Below are positions 24,838 through 34,722 of a stretch of DNA of 64,000 nt, piece after piece; the first letter of the stretch is position 1; every line of letters starts with the position of its first letter. The stretch covers positions 372,001 through 436,000 of the forward strand of contig NZ_JAKZEU010000004.1 of NCBI RefSeq assembly GCF_024359525.1, read 5' to 3'. The translations under genes were made by a program, and so were the position numbers. Below the pieces are notes generated by a model. It was given only the letters and a program-made list of their open reading frames with translations, was not told the origin of the DNA and did not search any database. Source of the DNA: Paracoccus albicereus (GTDB taxonomy: Bacteria; Pseudomonadota; Alphaproteobacteria; Rhodobacterales; Rhodobacteraceae).

Positions 24838-26226
24838 CTACTGCCGTGTTGCCAGTTCCTCTGCCGCGTGGCGGGACTTGCGGTCGATCGGTTTGGGGAC
24901 GCCCGGGCCGGTGTCGGCCGTGTCCTCGTCTTCATCCTCAAGCTGCGGAGGTTTGCCGCCCGACAGGAAGTTCCCGAACTTCTCCATCCCCGGGATATGC
25001 GCACACAGGACCCGCAGGACGACCAGAACCGGAACGGCGACGACCATGCCCAGGACAGACCAGAGCCAGGCCCACAGCGCCACCGTCAGGAACACCACCA
25101 CCTCGTTCATCTTCAGACGGCGCGAAACGAAATAGGGGGTGATCAGTTGCCCTTCGACAGCGGTCAAGGCCATGTAGGTCGCGGCGACCAGCATGGGGTT
25201 CCAAAGATCCGGGAAGATGAAAAGCGCGATCACTGCGGACATGATCGTGCCGAAGATCGCACCCAGATAAGGAATGAAGTTCAGCAGGAACCCCGCCAGG
25301 CCGAACAGCAGCGGACTCGGCATCCCCCACAACCACATGGCGACCCCGATGCAGAAGCCGAGGCAGGCGTTAATGATCGTGATCGCGCTGAGATAGGCAC
25401 CCAAGGAGTCCTCGATCTCTCGCAGGGCAGCGTAGGCGCGGCGCTTGTCGCGCATACGGTCGAAGCTTTGCACGATCTTCAGATAAAGAAGATCGCCCGA
25501 GGCGATCATGAAGAACAGCAGAACCAGGGTGAAGACCGTCTGACCCAAGAAGGCCGGACCCAACGACATCAAGCGCGCGGCCGCGGTATTTTCCGAACTT
25601 GGGGCGATCTGGACCGTGATGTCCTGCGACCCGGTGCTGATGATCCCATCCGGCGAAACGGTCGTGGGAGACATGTCAGCGGTCACGGTTGCCGTACTGC
25701 CATCGGCGATGACGGTCGCGTCGGGCGGGATGACCTCGCCCGGAGTCGCGGTGGGAACCGGCTCTTCGGTCTCGCCCAGCCCGCCGCCGGTGTCGATGGT
25801 CGCTTCGGCGCCCCCGCCCGAGGTGACGGCGTCGATCTGTTCGGCCGCTTCCTGGATCGGACGCAGGTTTTCCTGCATCTCGCCAAACCGGTCCTTCAAC
25901 CGCTGCGAGATCGTGGGCATGTTGTCCACCACCCGCGAGATCGGCGCAGACGCCGCCATCCCCAAGCCGCCGACGGCCAGGATCATGCCCAGCGTCACCA
26001 CCGCCGCCGTCAGCGTCGACGAAACACCCAGCTTTTGCATGTAACGACGGAACGGGGTGAAGACGAAGAAGAGAAGAAATGCCAGCATGACCGGCATCAG
26101 GAATGATCGCGCTTCGGCGACGAAATAGGTCAGGGCGATCAGGAAGACCCCGATGATGGCCCATCGCGGCACGACCACCATCGCATGCTCATCACTGTCC
26201 CTGCGCGGAAATTGCGCCATTGCCAT
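24838..26226 (-). CDS. AI-2E family transporter with a long periplasmic insertion
   Basis: A 462-residue permease of the AI-2E/YdiK family with helices at about 22-60, 73-95 and from 225 onward (FTLVLLFFMIASGD, FGLAGFLLNFIPYLGAIFGTI, AVEGQLITPYFVSRRLKMN). Residues about 133-207 are a Gly/Thr/Pro/Asp-rich low-complexity insertion between the second helix pair and the conserved C-terminal part. The C-terminal tail is acidic (LEDEDEDTADTG). Substrates vary in the family, so autoinducer transport should not be assumed. An EcfG-like promoter may precede it. Confidence 0.88.
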   Translation of the reverse strand: MAMAQFPRRDSDEHAMVVVPRWAIIGVFLIALTYFVAEARSFLMPVMLAFLLFFVFTPFRRYMQKLGVSSTLTAAVVTLGMILAVGGLGMAASAPISRVVDNMPTISQRLKDRFGEMQENLRPIQEAAEQIDAVTSGGGAEATIDTGGGLGETEEPVPTATPGEVIPPDATVIADGSTATVTADMSPTTVSPDGIISTGSQDITVQIAPSSENTAAARLMSLGPAFLGQTVFTLVLLFFMIASGDLLYLKIVQSFDRMRDKRRAYAALREIEDSLGAYLSAITIINACLGFCIGVAMWLWGMPSPLLFGLAGFLLNFIPYLGAIFGTIMSAVIALFIFPDLWNPMLVAATYMALTAVEGQLITPYFVSRRLKMNEVVVFLTVALWAWLWSVLGMVVAVPVLVVLRVLCAHIPGMEKFGNFLSGGKPPQLEDEDEDTADTGPGVPKPIDRKSRHAAEELATRQ

Positions 26227-26283
26227 GCCTCCCCGGGCAAGCTTGCGGTGCTTCGGCAGAGGCAGCCGTCACCGTCTGCGCCG

Positions 26284-26309
26284 AACGCGTCGCTTGGCTG
26301 CGGGGTTCC
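26284..26309 (-). promoter_or_regulatory. Possible EcfG-type promoter of the AI-2E family gene
   Basis: On the minus strand GGAAC (26309-26305) and CGTT (26287-26284) are separated by 17 bases, about 58 bases before the ATG at 26226. Confidence 0.35.
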
Positions 26310-26348
26310 GGTTGGCAAACAAAGCTTTATCGGACCCCGCTGGCGGGA

Positions 26349-27587
26349 TCAGATCGGGTGGTCACCCTCTGCGTCGATCACGCGGGTCGGCAGACCCATC
26401 TCGCCCAGAAGATCGAGGAAGGGGCGCGCGGGCAAATCCTCGACATTCGCCATGCGCTTCACATCCCATATGCCGCGCGCGATCAGGACCGCCGCGGCGA
26501 GAGGCGGGACACCGGCGGTGTAGCTGATGCCCTGGCTGCCGACCTCGTCATACGCCGCCTTGTGGTCGGCGACGTTGTAGATGAACACCTCGCCTGCCTG
26601 CCCATCTGTCTCGCCCTTGACGAGGTCACCGATGCAGGTGTTGCCCTCGTAATCGGGCGCAAGGCTCGCCGGATCAGGCAACACCGCCTTCACGACCTTC
26701 AGCGGCACGACGTCCTGCCCCTCGGCGGTGGTCACCGGCTGCTCGGACAGCAGCCCCAGCGATTGCAGCACGGTAAAAACATTGATGTAGTGGTCGCCGA
26801 ACCCCATCCAGAACCGGACATCGGCCTGCGGATAACGCGCGGACAGGCTGTGAACCTCATCATGGCCAGACATGTAGGCGGTGCGCTTGCCGACGACCGG
26901 CAGATCCCATTCGCGACCGACCTCGAACATCTTGTTCGACTGCCATGCGCCGTCCTGCCACGAATAGACCGTGCCGGTGAACTCGCGGAAATTGATTTCA
27001 GGGTCGAAGTTGGTCGCGAAGTAGCGACCGTGCGAGCCGGCATTGATATCGACGATGTCGATGCTGTCGATCCGATCGAAATACTCATCCTCGGCCAGGC
27101 GCGCATAGGCGTTGACCACGCCGGGATCGAAACCGGCGCCGAGGATCGCGGTGATGCCAGCCTTTTCAACCGCCTCTCGCCGCTTCCATTCATAGTTCGC
27201 GTACCAGGGCGGCGTCTCGCAGATCTTGTCCGGTTCTTCATGGATCGCGGTGTCGATATAGGCCGCGCCTGCGTCGATGCAGCCCTGCAAGACCGTCATG
27301 TTGATGAAGGCCGAGCCGACATTGATCACGATCCCCGCCTCCAGTTTGCGGATCAGGTCGGCAACCGCCTGGGCATCCATCGCGTCGAGCGCATGGGTGC
27401 CGACCTCGATATCGTGGCCCTTGTCCTTCATACTGGCGACGATGGCATCGGCTTTGGACAGCGTCCGGTTGGCGATATGGATGCTGCCGAACTCGCCCTT
27501 CCACTGTGCGGCCTTGTGGGCGGTGACCTGCGCCACGCCACCCGCGCCGATGATCAGAAGGTTCCGCTTGCCGTTGCTGTCAGCCAA
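26349..27587 (-). CDS. Carboxynorspermidine/carboxyspermidine dehydrogenase (saccharopine dehydrogenase family)
   Basis: A 412-residue LYS1-like oxidoreductase with Rossmann motif IIGAGGVAQVTAHKAAQ near the N-terminus, then INVGSAFINMTVL, ILGAGFDPGVVNAYAR and GHDEVHSL. Next to nspC it should condense aspartate semialdehyde with putrescine or diaminopropane to carboxyspermidine or carboxynorspermidine. The best start is TTG at 27587 with AGGGGAGA upstream. It is 30 bases downstream of nspC. Confidence 0.9.
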   Translation of the reverse strand: MADSNGKRNLLIIGAGGVAQVTAHKAAQWKGEFGSIHIANRTLSKADAIVASMKDKGHDIEVGTHALDAMDAQAVADLIRKLEAGIVINVGSAFINMTVLQGCIDAGAAYIDTAIHEEPDKICETPPWYANYEWKRREAVEKAGITAILGAGFDPGVVNAYARLAEDEYFDRIDSIDIVDINAGSHGRYFATNFDPEINFREFTGTVYSWQDGAWQSNKMFEVGREWDLPVVGKRTAYMSGHDEVHSLSARYPQADVRFWMGFGDHYINVFTVLQSLGLLSEQPVTTAEGQDVVPLKVVKAVLPDPASLAPDYEGNTCIGDLVKGETDGQAGEVFIYNVADHKAAYDEVGSQGISYTAGVPPLAAAVLIARGIWDVKRMANVEDLPARPFLDLLGEMGLPTRVIDAEGDHPI

Positions 27588-27617
27588 TCGTCTCTCCCCT
27601 CATGGTAGGGCCTCGCC

Positions 27618-28736
27618 TCAGGATAGCGCGGCCTTGTAATCGTCGTAGTCGAACCGGCGGACCGGCCGGATCGTTCCGTCCTCTTCCCGGATGGCGATGG
27701 CGGGCATCGCCACGCCATTGAACCAGTTTTTCTTGACCATCGTGTAACCGGCGGCATCTGCGATGCTGATCCGATCGCCGATCTTCAGGGGCTGATCGAA
27801 CCGCGCCTCGCCGAAGATGTCGCCCGCAAGACAGGTCTTTCCGGCGACCTGGTATTCATGCTCGCCCTGTCGGGGCAGCTTCGCGTCCTCGCGATAGATC
27901 AGCAGGTCCAGCATGTGCGCCTCGGTGCTGGAATCGACGATCGCGACCTGCTTGCCGGTGTCGAGGATGTCCAGCACGCTGACTTCCAGTGTCGCGGCGC
28001 CCGTGATGCTGGCTTCGCCCGGCTCCAGATAGACCTGCACACCATGCGCGTCGGCAAAGGCGCGCAGCCGCGCGGCGAGCCGATCCAGCGGATAACCTTC
28101 GCCGGTGAAGTGGATGCCGCCGCCGAGGCTGACCCAGTCCAGTCGGTCGAGGATCGCGCCGAACTCGGCCTCGATCCGCGACAGCTGCTGGTCGAACAGG
28201 TCGAAATCGTCGTTCTCGCAATTGTAGTGGATCATCACGCCGCTGATCCGATCGAGCGCGCCTTCCAGCTTGGCCGCGTCCCACTCACCCAGCCGACTGA
28301 AGGGCCGTGCCGGGTCGGCAAGATCGAAGCCGCTCGTCGAAAAGCGGGGATTCAGCCGCAGACCGATCGCGATACCCCTGGCAGCGGCCTTTTCACCAAA
28401 GCGGTCGAGCTGGCCGAGGCTGTTGAAGATGATCTTGTCAGCATAGCCCAGCGCCTCGTCGATCTCATGATCGGCCCAGGCGACGGAATAGGCATGCGTC
28501 TCCCCACCGAATTCCTCGGCTCCCAGGCGCAGTTCGTTCAGGCTCGACGAGGTCGATCCGTCCATGAACTGTCGCATGAAGTCGAAGACCGACCACGTGG
28601 AAAAACATTTCAGCGCCAGCAGGGCCTTCGCACCGGACGCTTCGCGAAGTTGGGCCACCCGCTCCATGTTCCGGCGCAGCGTGGCCATGTCGATCAGATA
28701 ATGTGGCGTCGGCAGGTCACGCGTCGGTTCGGTCAT
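27618..28736 (-). CDS. nspC: Carboxynorspermidine decarboxylase
   Basis: PLP-dependent decarboxylase of the alanine-racemase-fold group, 372 residues. The PLP lysine lies in ALLALKCFSTWSV near residue 35; VSLGGGIHFTGEGYPLD and LEPGEASI are the phosphate-binding and active-site loops. It decarboxylates carboxynorspermidine or carboxyspermidine, finishing the SAM-independent polyamine route. ATG 28736 gives the family N-terminus LPTPHYLIDMATLRRNMER. It is first in the operon with the dehydrogenase. Confidence 0.94.
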   Translation of the reverse strand: MTEPTRDLPTPHYLIDMATLRRNMERVAQLREASGAKALLALKCFSTWSVFDFMRQFMDGSTSSSLNELRLGAEEFGGETHAYSVAWADHEIDEALGYADKIIFNSLGQLDRFGEKAAARGIAIGLRLNPRFSTSGFDLADPARPFSRLGEWDAAKLEGALDRISGVMIHYNCENDDFDLFDQQLSRIEAEFGAILDRLDWVSLGGGIHFTGEGYPLDRLAARLRAFADAHGVQVYLEPGEASITGAATLEVSVLDILDTGKQVAIVDSSTEAHMLDLLIYREDAKLPRQGEHEYQVAGKTCLAGDIFGEARFDQPLKIGDRISIADAAGYTMVKKNWFNGVAMPAIAIREEDGTIRPVRRFDYDDYKAALS

Positions 28737-28823
28737 CGCGAAGCCCTTGGTCGGAAAGCAGGAAGGGGCGGATATAAGGGCGAGGCGCGGGCGACGCAAG
28801 GAAACGACGGCACCGCAGGCCGG

Positions 28824-29249
28824 TCAGCCTTCGGTCGCCAATCGTCGGAATTCGCGCTTGAGCAGGTCAAGCTCGGCCCGGATCAGGGCGATCTCGGCCT
28901 GCAGGTCCTGTTCCAGCGGGCGGCCAGCCAAAAGGACCAGCCGACTCAGCACCTCTGACCCCGGCAGCGCCATGTCGGCGGACGCATCCGGCCCGCCTGC
29001 ATCTGCGACCAGCAGCAGGCTTTGGGTGCCGTCACGCAGAACCGTTGCGGGCAGCGCGACGGTCACGCGCCACAAATCGTCACCCGCCGCAACGACATCC
29101 GCCTGCGCCACTGCAACTCCCTCATGGATCAGCAGGACACGGCGCGGCGCGGATTTTGCGGTCAGCAGGCCGCCCCAGCGACCGTCGACCAGCGGATCAG
29201 GCTCGAAGCGGTTCATCGGCGCCTCCTGTTGCGGCAGATGTTCAGACAT
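28824..29249 (-). CDS. Conserved hypothetical protein
   Basis: A 141-residue soluble protein without signal peptide or membrane helix. It has a beta-rich first half (APRRVLLIHEGVAVAQADV, LWRVTVALPATVLRDGTQSLLLVAD) and a C-terminal amphipathic helix (LQAEIALIRAELDLLKREFRRL) likely to form a coiled coil. Its ATG at 29249 overlaps the natural stop of the interrupted upstream gene, so the two were translationally coupled. A second ATG at 29216 is possible. No family assigned. Confidence 0.6.
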   Translation of the reverse strand: MSEHLPQQEAPMNRFEPDPLVDGRWGGLLTAKSAPRRVLLIHEGVAVAQADVVAAGDDLWRVTVALPATVLRDGTQSLLLVADAGGPDASADMALPGSEVLSRLVLLAGRPLEQDLQAEIALIRAELDLLKREFRRLATEG

Positions 29250-30021
29250 GTGCGCGCGGACGTCGCGACAGGACCAGGTCCTGGATGTCGATGCGATTCA
29301 TTCTCGGCGCCTCGATGATCAGGTCCAGCCACAGCTTGTCCGGTGCTGTGCTCATCTCCATCGACGCAAGGTCGAACTCCGCCTTGAAATGTCCCGCCGA
29401 CGCGCCCGGTCACAATTCTGCCAGCACCTGCTCGGTATTCGGACCAGCGCTGAGGTTCAGCCGCAGGTGGATGAGGGCCTGGCGCTCGGCGGCGTGCGCC
29501 ACGTCCAGGCGGATGATATGGTCGCGGCCAAGCCCGACGCGTCCGGCGTCGGGGATGTCGATCGACAGCGACAGGTAGCCCCCACCGAAGCCGAACCCTT
29601 CAAGCCGCAGGGTGAAGGGTGCCAGCGTCGGATCACCCGGCGGCGTCGGAAATTGCCGCAGCACCAGGGCGCGGTCGGGACAATCGTGCCACAGCTTGAT
29701 CTCGTCCGTCAGCATCGTTCCGCTAGCGGGCGCCGCGATCCCTGATGATGTATGAAGCGGCATCGTCACGATTTCAGGCCGCCAGCGCCAATCCGTGCCC
29801 GCAGGCAGACGACGCGCCTTCAGCCGGGCCATGCCGCTGAAGCGCGCAGGCGAGCTGTCATGAAGGAAATCGCGGAGCGCCCGCATCTGCTGGCGTGCCT
29901 CGTCGCGCAGCAGGCGCAATTCGGCTGGCGCATCGCGGCCCGACCGCGCGATCCGGGCCGCCCAGACACGCGCGCCCATCGTGCGCGCCTGTCGGGACAA
30001 CCAGTTTCGCGGGCCGAGCAT
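29242..30021 (-). pseudogene. DUF6478-like gene interrupted by an in-frame TGA
   Basis: The frame from ATG 30021 encodes 203 residues and stops at TGA 29412-29410. Without that codon the same frame continues for 55 more residues (HFKAEFDLASMEMS, KLWLDLIIEAPRMN, LVLSRRPRAHV) to a TGA at 29244-29242 that overlaps the next gene's ATG. The continuation has good coding character and matches what I recall of the C-terminus of the DUF6478 proteins next to ilvD in Rhodobacteraceae. It is thus one gene cut by a single nonsense codon, or a sequencing error. Function of the family is unknown. Confidence 0.75.
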
Positions 30022-30031
30022 CGCGCCCGCC

Positions 30032-31765
30032 CTACTGATCCATGTAGATGTGCGTCTCGTGCTCGGCGCCCGGATGCGTCACCGCGCCTTGCCGCGCGCC
30101 GCCGACAAGCTGCGCGTATTTCCACAGTGCGCCCGAGGCATAGTCTGTCTTGCGCGGACCCGCCCACGCCGCCTTGCGGCTGGCCAACTCGGCATCTGAC
30201 AGGTCCACGCTGATCTCACCCTGGATCGCATCGATGGTGATCAAGTCGCCATCCTTCAACAGGGCGATCGGGCCGCCATGCGCGGATTCGGGACCGACAT
30301 GGCCAACGCAGAAGCCACGCGTCGCACCCGAGAAGCGCCCGTCCGTGATCAGCGCCACCTTCTTGCCCATCCCCTGACCCGACAAAGCGGCGGTCGTCGC
30401 CAGCATCTCGCGCATGCCGGGGCCGCCTGCGGGGCCCTCGTTGCGGATGACGATGACCTCGCCTTCCTTGTAGGCGCGGTTCTGAACCGCCTCGAACGCC
30501 TCTTCTTCGTTTTCGAAGACACGGGCCGGACCGGTGAAGACCTGATCCTCGGGCTTCATGCCGGCGACCTTCACGATGGCCCCGTCAGGCGCAAGGTTGC
30601 CCTTCAAGCCGACGACGCCGCCCGTCTTCGACAGCGGGGTGGCGACCGGGTGGATGACCTTGCCGTCAGGCTCGCGCGTGACGCGGTCCAGTTCCTCGCC
30701 GATCGACCGGCCGGATGCGGTGATGCAATCTTCGTGGATCAGGCCCGCCTTCTGCAATTCGCGCATCACGACCGGAACGCCGCCGGCTTCGAACAGATCC
30801 TTGGCGACGTAATCGCCGCCCGGACGCAGGTTCACGAAATAGGGTGTGTCGCGGAAAATCTCGCAGACGTCGAACAGGTCGAAGTCGATCCCAGCCTCAT
30901 GCGCGATGGCGGGCAGGTGCAGGCCGGCATTGGTCGAGCCGCCGGTGCAGGCGACGACGCGCGCGGCATTTTCCAGCGATTTCCGCGTGACCACGTCGCG
31001 GGCGCGGATATTGCTTTCAATCAGCCGCATCACCGCCTCGCCCGAGGCCAGGCCATACTGGTCGCGGCTCTCATAGGGTGCGGGCATCCCGGACGAATTC
31101 ATCAGCGCCAGCCCGATCGCCTCGCTGACGCAGGCCATGGTGTTCGCGGTATACTGACCGCCGCAGGCCCCTGCCGACGGGCAGGCCACCCGTTCCAGAA
31201 TTTCAAGCTCAGCGTCCGACATGTTGCCCGCCTGATGCTGTCCCACGGCCTCGAACACGTCCTGCACCACCACATCGCGGCCATTCAACGTGCCGGGCAG
31301 GATCGAACCGCCATATATGAAGACCGAAGGCACGTTCAGCCGGACCATCGCCATCATCATGCCGGGCAACGACTTGTCACAGCCGGCAAGACCCACGATG
31401 GCGTCGTAACAGTGACCGCGCATGGTCAGTTCGACCGTGTCGGCTATGGCGTCGCGCGAGGCGAGCGACGAGCGCATCCCCTCGTGTCCCATCGCGATCC
31501 CGTCGGTCACGGTGATGGTGGTGAATTCGCGCGGGCACCCGCCGCCCTTCTTCACGCCCTGCTTGACCGACTGCGCCTGACGCGCCAGCGCGATATTGCA
31601 GGGCGCCGCCTCGTTCCAGCAGGTCGCGACGCCGACCCAGGGAGAATGAATCTCTTCTTCCGAAATGCCCATCGCGTAGAAGTAGCTGCGGTGCGGCGCG
31701 CGCGCCGGTCCCTCGGTCACATGGCGGCTTGGCAGCTTCGTCTTGTCGAAACGGGTGTTGGTCAT
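30032..31765 (-). CDS. ilvD: Dihydroxy-acid dehydratase
   Basis: Fe-S enzyme of branched-chain amino acid synthesis that dehydrates 2,3-dihydroxy acids to 2-oxo acids. The 577-residue protein carries the cluster cysteines in APCNIALARQ, LAGCDKSLPGMMMA and CPSAGACGGQYTANTM, and the C-terminal GRFSGATRGFCVGHVGPE. Length and motifs are standard. It precedes the interrupted gene on the same strand. Confidence 0.97.
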   Translation of the reverse strand: MTNTRFDKTKLPSRHVTEGPARAPHRSYFYAMGISEEEIHSPWVGVATCWNEAAPCNIALARQAQSVKQGVKKGGGCPREFTTITVTDGIAMGHEGMRSSLASRDAIADTVELTMRGHCYDAIVGLAGCDKSLPGMMMAMVRLNVPSVFIYGGSILPGTLNGRDVVVQDVFEAVGQHQAGNMSDAELEILERVACPSAGACGGQYTANTMACVSEAIGLALMNSSGMPAPYESRDQYGLASGEAVMRLIESNIRARDVVTRKSLENAARVVACTGGSTNAGLHLPAIAHEAGIDFDLFDVCEIFRDTPYFVNLRPGGDYVAKDLFEAGGVPVVMRELQKAGLIHEDCITASGRSIGEELDRVTREPDGKVIHPVATPLSKTGGVVGLKGNLAPDGAIVKVAGMKPEDQVFTGPARVFENEEEAFEAVQNRAYKEGEVIVIRNEGPAGGPGMREMLATTAALSGQGMGKKVALITDGRFSGATRGFCVGHVGPESAHGGPIALLKDGDLITIDAIQGEISVDLSDAELASRKAAWAGPRKTDYASGALWKYAQLVGGARQGAVTHPGAEHETHIYMDQ

Positions 31766-31825
31766 GGCTCGTCCCCTCTGGCTTTGCTTTCGATAATCAA
31801 GCCGGGGGTCAGGGGCAAGCGTAGC

Positions 31826-32167
31826 TCATGCCAAGGCGGCGTCGATCCTTGCGGCGCAGATGAAGTCGTTCTCGGTCAACCCACCCGCCGCGTGGGTGGT
31901 GAAATCGACTTCGCAATATCCCCAGCCGAAGCGGATATCGGGATGGTGGCCCTGCCGGTCGGCGATCGCGGCGGCGAGGTTCGCGACCCCCTGAGCCTTC
32001 AGGAAACCCTTGAACTCCCATCGCTTGGTGATGGCCCTGCCATCGTCCTTGATGTTCCAGCCGTCGAGTTGCTGCAGCATCTCACGCGCCTTGTCGGCGT
32101 CCAACGGCGGGGTGCCCTTCTCGCAAGCCTCGCAGCTGCGGCTGGCCAGCGTCGTAGCATCGGTCAT
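31826..32167 (-). CDS. phhB: 4a-hydroxytetrahydrobiopterin dehydratase (PCD/DCoH)
   Basis: A 113-residue pterin-4a-carbinolamine dehydratase. The catalytic histidine pair is in DRQGHHPDIRFGWG, followed by the third His in VDFTTHAAGGLTENDF. It recycles pterin cofactors, though no aromatic amino acid hydroxylase is nearby. ATG 32167 has GGAGGATC upstream. It ends shortly before ilvD in the same direction. Confidence 0.93.
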   Translation of the reverse strand: MTDATTLASRSCEACEKGTPPLDADKAREMLQQLDGWNIKDDGRAITKRWEFKGFLKAQGVANLAAAIADRQGHHPDIRFGWGYCEVDFTTHAAGGLTENDFICAARIDAALA

Positions 32168-32212
32168 GGCGGATCCTCCTTCGCGGGCCCAACGCACGCC
32201 CGCCCCCTGGGT

Positions 32213-33640
32213 TCACAGAAGCGGCGAAGCCAGTGCCAACGCGTTGTTGCGAATGCGGCGCAATGCGCCCCAGGCGCGCACCTCCGCCAGCGTCAGCGGG
32301 TCGGCGCGCTCGACATAGCTGTGTTGGCGCGCATCCAGCTTCGCGCAAAACGACTCGTCCACGACCAGCATGTTGACCTCGTAGTTCAGCTCGAAGCTGC
32401 GCCGGTCAAGATTGGCGCTGCCGATCATCGCCATGCGCCCGTCAACGGTGATGATCTTCGCATGAAGCAGGCCCGGCCGGAATCGCATCAGCCGCACCCC
32501 CGCGCTGAGCAGGCCATAATAGAAACCCTCGCTGGCCGCGGTCACGGTCAGGGAATCGTTCCGCTCTGGCAGGATCAGGGTGACGTGCACACCTCGCCGC
32601 GCAGCCGAACGGATCGCCGCGTCGAGCGGCGCATCGGGGACGTAGTAGGGGGTCGTGATCGTCACCCGCTCGCGCGCAGCATGGATCATCGTGGCGAGGC
32701 AGTCCGATATCGTGCCGGACCGACGGTCCGGCCCTGTCGCAACCACCTGCGCGATCATCCCCGGATCGTCGACGGGATCGACCATGTCCAGCATGTCGCC
32801 CAGATCCTCGCCGGTATAGGACATCCAGTCGGCCAGAAAAACGGACTGCAACTGCCGCAGGACCGGTCCGCGCACCTCGAAGAACACATCGACCCAGGGC
32901 GCAAAGCGCGGCTTGACCGCAAAGGCCATATCCGAGCAGTTTCGACTGCCGGTGAAGCCCAGCGTGCTGTCGATCACCACGATCTTGCGGTGGTTTCGCA
33001 GGTCCAGCCGCTGGAAGATCATCGAGATGAGCGGCATCCCCCACGGGAACGCGGTCACGCATTCGGCGCCCGCCTCGCGCATCTCGTTCCAGTGGGGCGA
33101 ACGGACGAAGGACCGCGACCCCAACGCATCGACGATCACCCGGCAGCGAACGCCGCGCGCACTGGCGCGGGCGATGGCGCCAGCGACGGCGCCGCCGCTG
33201 TGATCGGGCAACCAGATATAGAACAGGATGTGGACGTGATCGCGGGCACGGTCGATCGCCGCGACCAGCGCATCCACCGCCCCGTCATCTTCGGGCAGCA
33301 GCGCCAGCGCGTTGCCGTGGACGGCGGCCATCCCGCCGGTCGCGAGATTCGCGTCGATGACGGGACGGGCGATGCGCGGCGAATCCTTCACCAGCTGCGG
33401 GCTGGGTCGCCTGAGGCCGGTCAGGCGATCCCGGACATCGGACATCTGCTGAACCTCGGCACTGCGCATCCGCACCTCGCCGAAGAGCAGATAGGCCGCG
33501 ATGCCGATCAGCGGCAGCGCCTCGACCACCATGATCCAGGCAAGCCGCGCCGATGGTTCCATTCGGGGGCGCATGAGCACGCGCACGACGATGGCCAGCG
33601 CCGCGAGCATATGCATCAGGAAGAGGATCTGGCCCCACAT
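32213..33640 (-). CDS. cls: Cardiolipin synthase (phospholipase D family)
   Basis: A 475-residue membrane enzyme that makes cardiolipin from phosphatidylglycerol. Two N-terminal helices (residues about 5-22 and 33-54) precede two HKD motifs: [19 protein letters not shown] and [20 protein letters not shown]. The order and length fit ClsA-type enzymes. It is the first minus-strand gene facing divergent accD. Confidence 0.94.
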   Translation of the reverse strand: MWGQILFLMHMLAALAIVVRVLMRPRMEPSARLAWIMVVEALPLIGIAAYLLFGEVRMRSAEVQQMSDVRDRLTGLRRPSPQLVKDSPRIARPVIDANLATGGMAAVHGNALALLPEDDGAVDALVAAIDRARDHVHILFYIWLPDHSGGAVAGAIARASARGVRCRVIVDALGSRSFVRSPHWNEMREAGAECVTAFPWGMPLISMIFQRLDLRNHRKIVVIDSTLGFTGSRNCSDMAFAVKPRFAPWVDVFFEVRGPVLRQLQSVFLADWMSYTGEDLGDMLDMVDPVDDPGMIAQVVATGPDRRSGTISDCLATMIHAARERVTITTPYYVPDAPLDAAIRSAARRGVHVTLILPERNDSLTVTAASEGFYYGLLSAGVRLMRFRPGLLHAKIITVDGRMAMIGSANLDRRSFELNYEVNMLVVDESFCAKLDARQHSYVERADPLTLAEVRAWGALRRIRNNALALASPLL

Positions 33641-33728
33641 CGGGCCATCTACGCCCGCGGGCTGGCCGATTGCAATTCCGCACCTGCGGGCCTATCTGGG
33701 TGCGGCACGAAGACGGGGCTCCCATCCG

Positions 33729-34709
33729 ATGAACTGGATCACCAACTACGTCCGGCCGCGCATCAACTCGCTGTTTTCGCGGCGCGAGGTGCCGGAAAAT
33801 CTGTGGTCGAAATGCCCCGAATGCGGAACGATGCTGTTCCATCGCGAGCTGACGGAAAACCTGAACGTCTGCACGAATTGCGATCATCACATGGCGATCA
33901 CCCCGCGTGATCGCCTGACAGCGCTGTTCGACGGGGGCGTCTTCACCGAAGTGAAGGTGCCCGAACCGATCGCCGATCCGCTGCAGTTCCGCGACCAGAA
34001 ACGCTATCCCGAGCGGATGAAGGCCGCGCAGAAATCCACCGGCGAAAAAGAGGCGATGCTTGTCGCCGAAGGCGAGATCGCGCGCACGCCGGTCGTCATC
34101 GCCGCGCAGGATTTCAGTTTCATGGGCGGCTCGATGGGGATGTATGTCGGCAACGCGATCATCGCGGCGGCCGAACGCGCGGTGAAGCGCAAGCGCCCGC
34201 TGATCCTGTTTTCGGCCGCAGGCGGCGCACGGATGCAGGAAGGGATTCTGTCCCTGATGCAGATGCCGCGCACCACGGTCGCGGTCGAGATGCTAAAGGA
34301 AGCGGGCCTGCCCTATGTCGTCGTGCTGACCCACCCGACCACCGGTGGCGTCACCGCAAGTTATGCGATGCTGGGCGATGTCCAGATCGCGGAACCAGGC
34401 GCGCTGATCTGCTTTGCCGGCCCGCGCGTGATCGAACAGACCATTCGCGAAAAGCTGCCCGAGGGCTTTCAGCGGGCCGAGTATCTTCTGGAACACGGCA
34501 TGCTGGACCGGGTGACCCATCGCAAGAAGCTGCGCGAGGAACTGGTCTCGCTTCTACGGATGATGACTGGTCAGCCGGCCCCGGTTGCGGGCGATCTGCC
34601 TGCGCCCGCACCCACGCCGCAGCCGCCGCTTCAACCATCCGAAGCACCGGCCGGTGCCGCAACGGGCGACAAGGCCGCGCCGCGACCGGCCAGCGCCGAC
34701 GCATCCTGA
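33729..34709 (+). CDS. accD: Acetyl-CoA carboxylase carboxyltransferase subunit beta
   Basis: A 326-residue subunit transferring CO2 from biotin to acetyl-CoA in fatty acid synthesis. The N-terminal zinc ribbon has CPECG and CTNCD pairs, followed by the crotonase-like core with [30 protein letters not shown] and [23 protein letters not shown] Pro/Ala-rich tail of about 45 residues follows the conserved part. ATG 33729 matches the family start [10 protein letters not shown]. folC follows by 13 bases. Confidence 0.97.
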   Translation: MNWITNYVRPRINSLFSRREVPENLWSKCPECGTMLFHRELTENLNVCTNCDHHMAITPRDRLTALFDGGVFTEVKVPEPIADPLQFRDQKRYPERMKAAQKSTGEKEAMLVAEGEIARTPVVIAAQDFSFMGGSMGMYVGNAIIAAAERAVKRKRPLILFSAAGGARMQEGILSLMQMPRTTVAVEMLKEAGLPYVVVLTHPTTGGVTASYAMLGDVQIAEPGALICFAGPRVIEQTIREKLPEGFQRAEYLLEHGMLDRVTHRKKLREELVSLLRMMTGQPAPVAGDLPAPAPTPQPPLQPSEAPAGAATGDKAAPRPASADAS

Positions 34710-34722
34710 CGGCATATCCGAC

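Noticed and set aside
29410..29412. TGA as selenocysteine in the interrupted gene
   Set aside because: No stem-loop of SECIS type is evident just after the codon and no family member is known to me as a selenoprotein. A nonsense change or sequence error is simpler.
30278..33910. A plus-strand open frame of about 1210 codons opposite ilvD, phhB and cls
   Set aside because: It lies antisense to three well-supported genes and has the Arg/His/Gln-rich composition expected of an opposite-strand shadow in GC-rich DNA. The same applies to the long frames at 2605-4689, 9777-11267 and 59205-61406.
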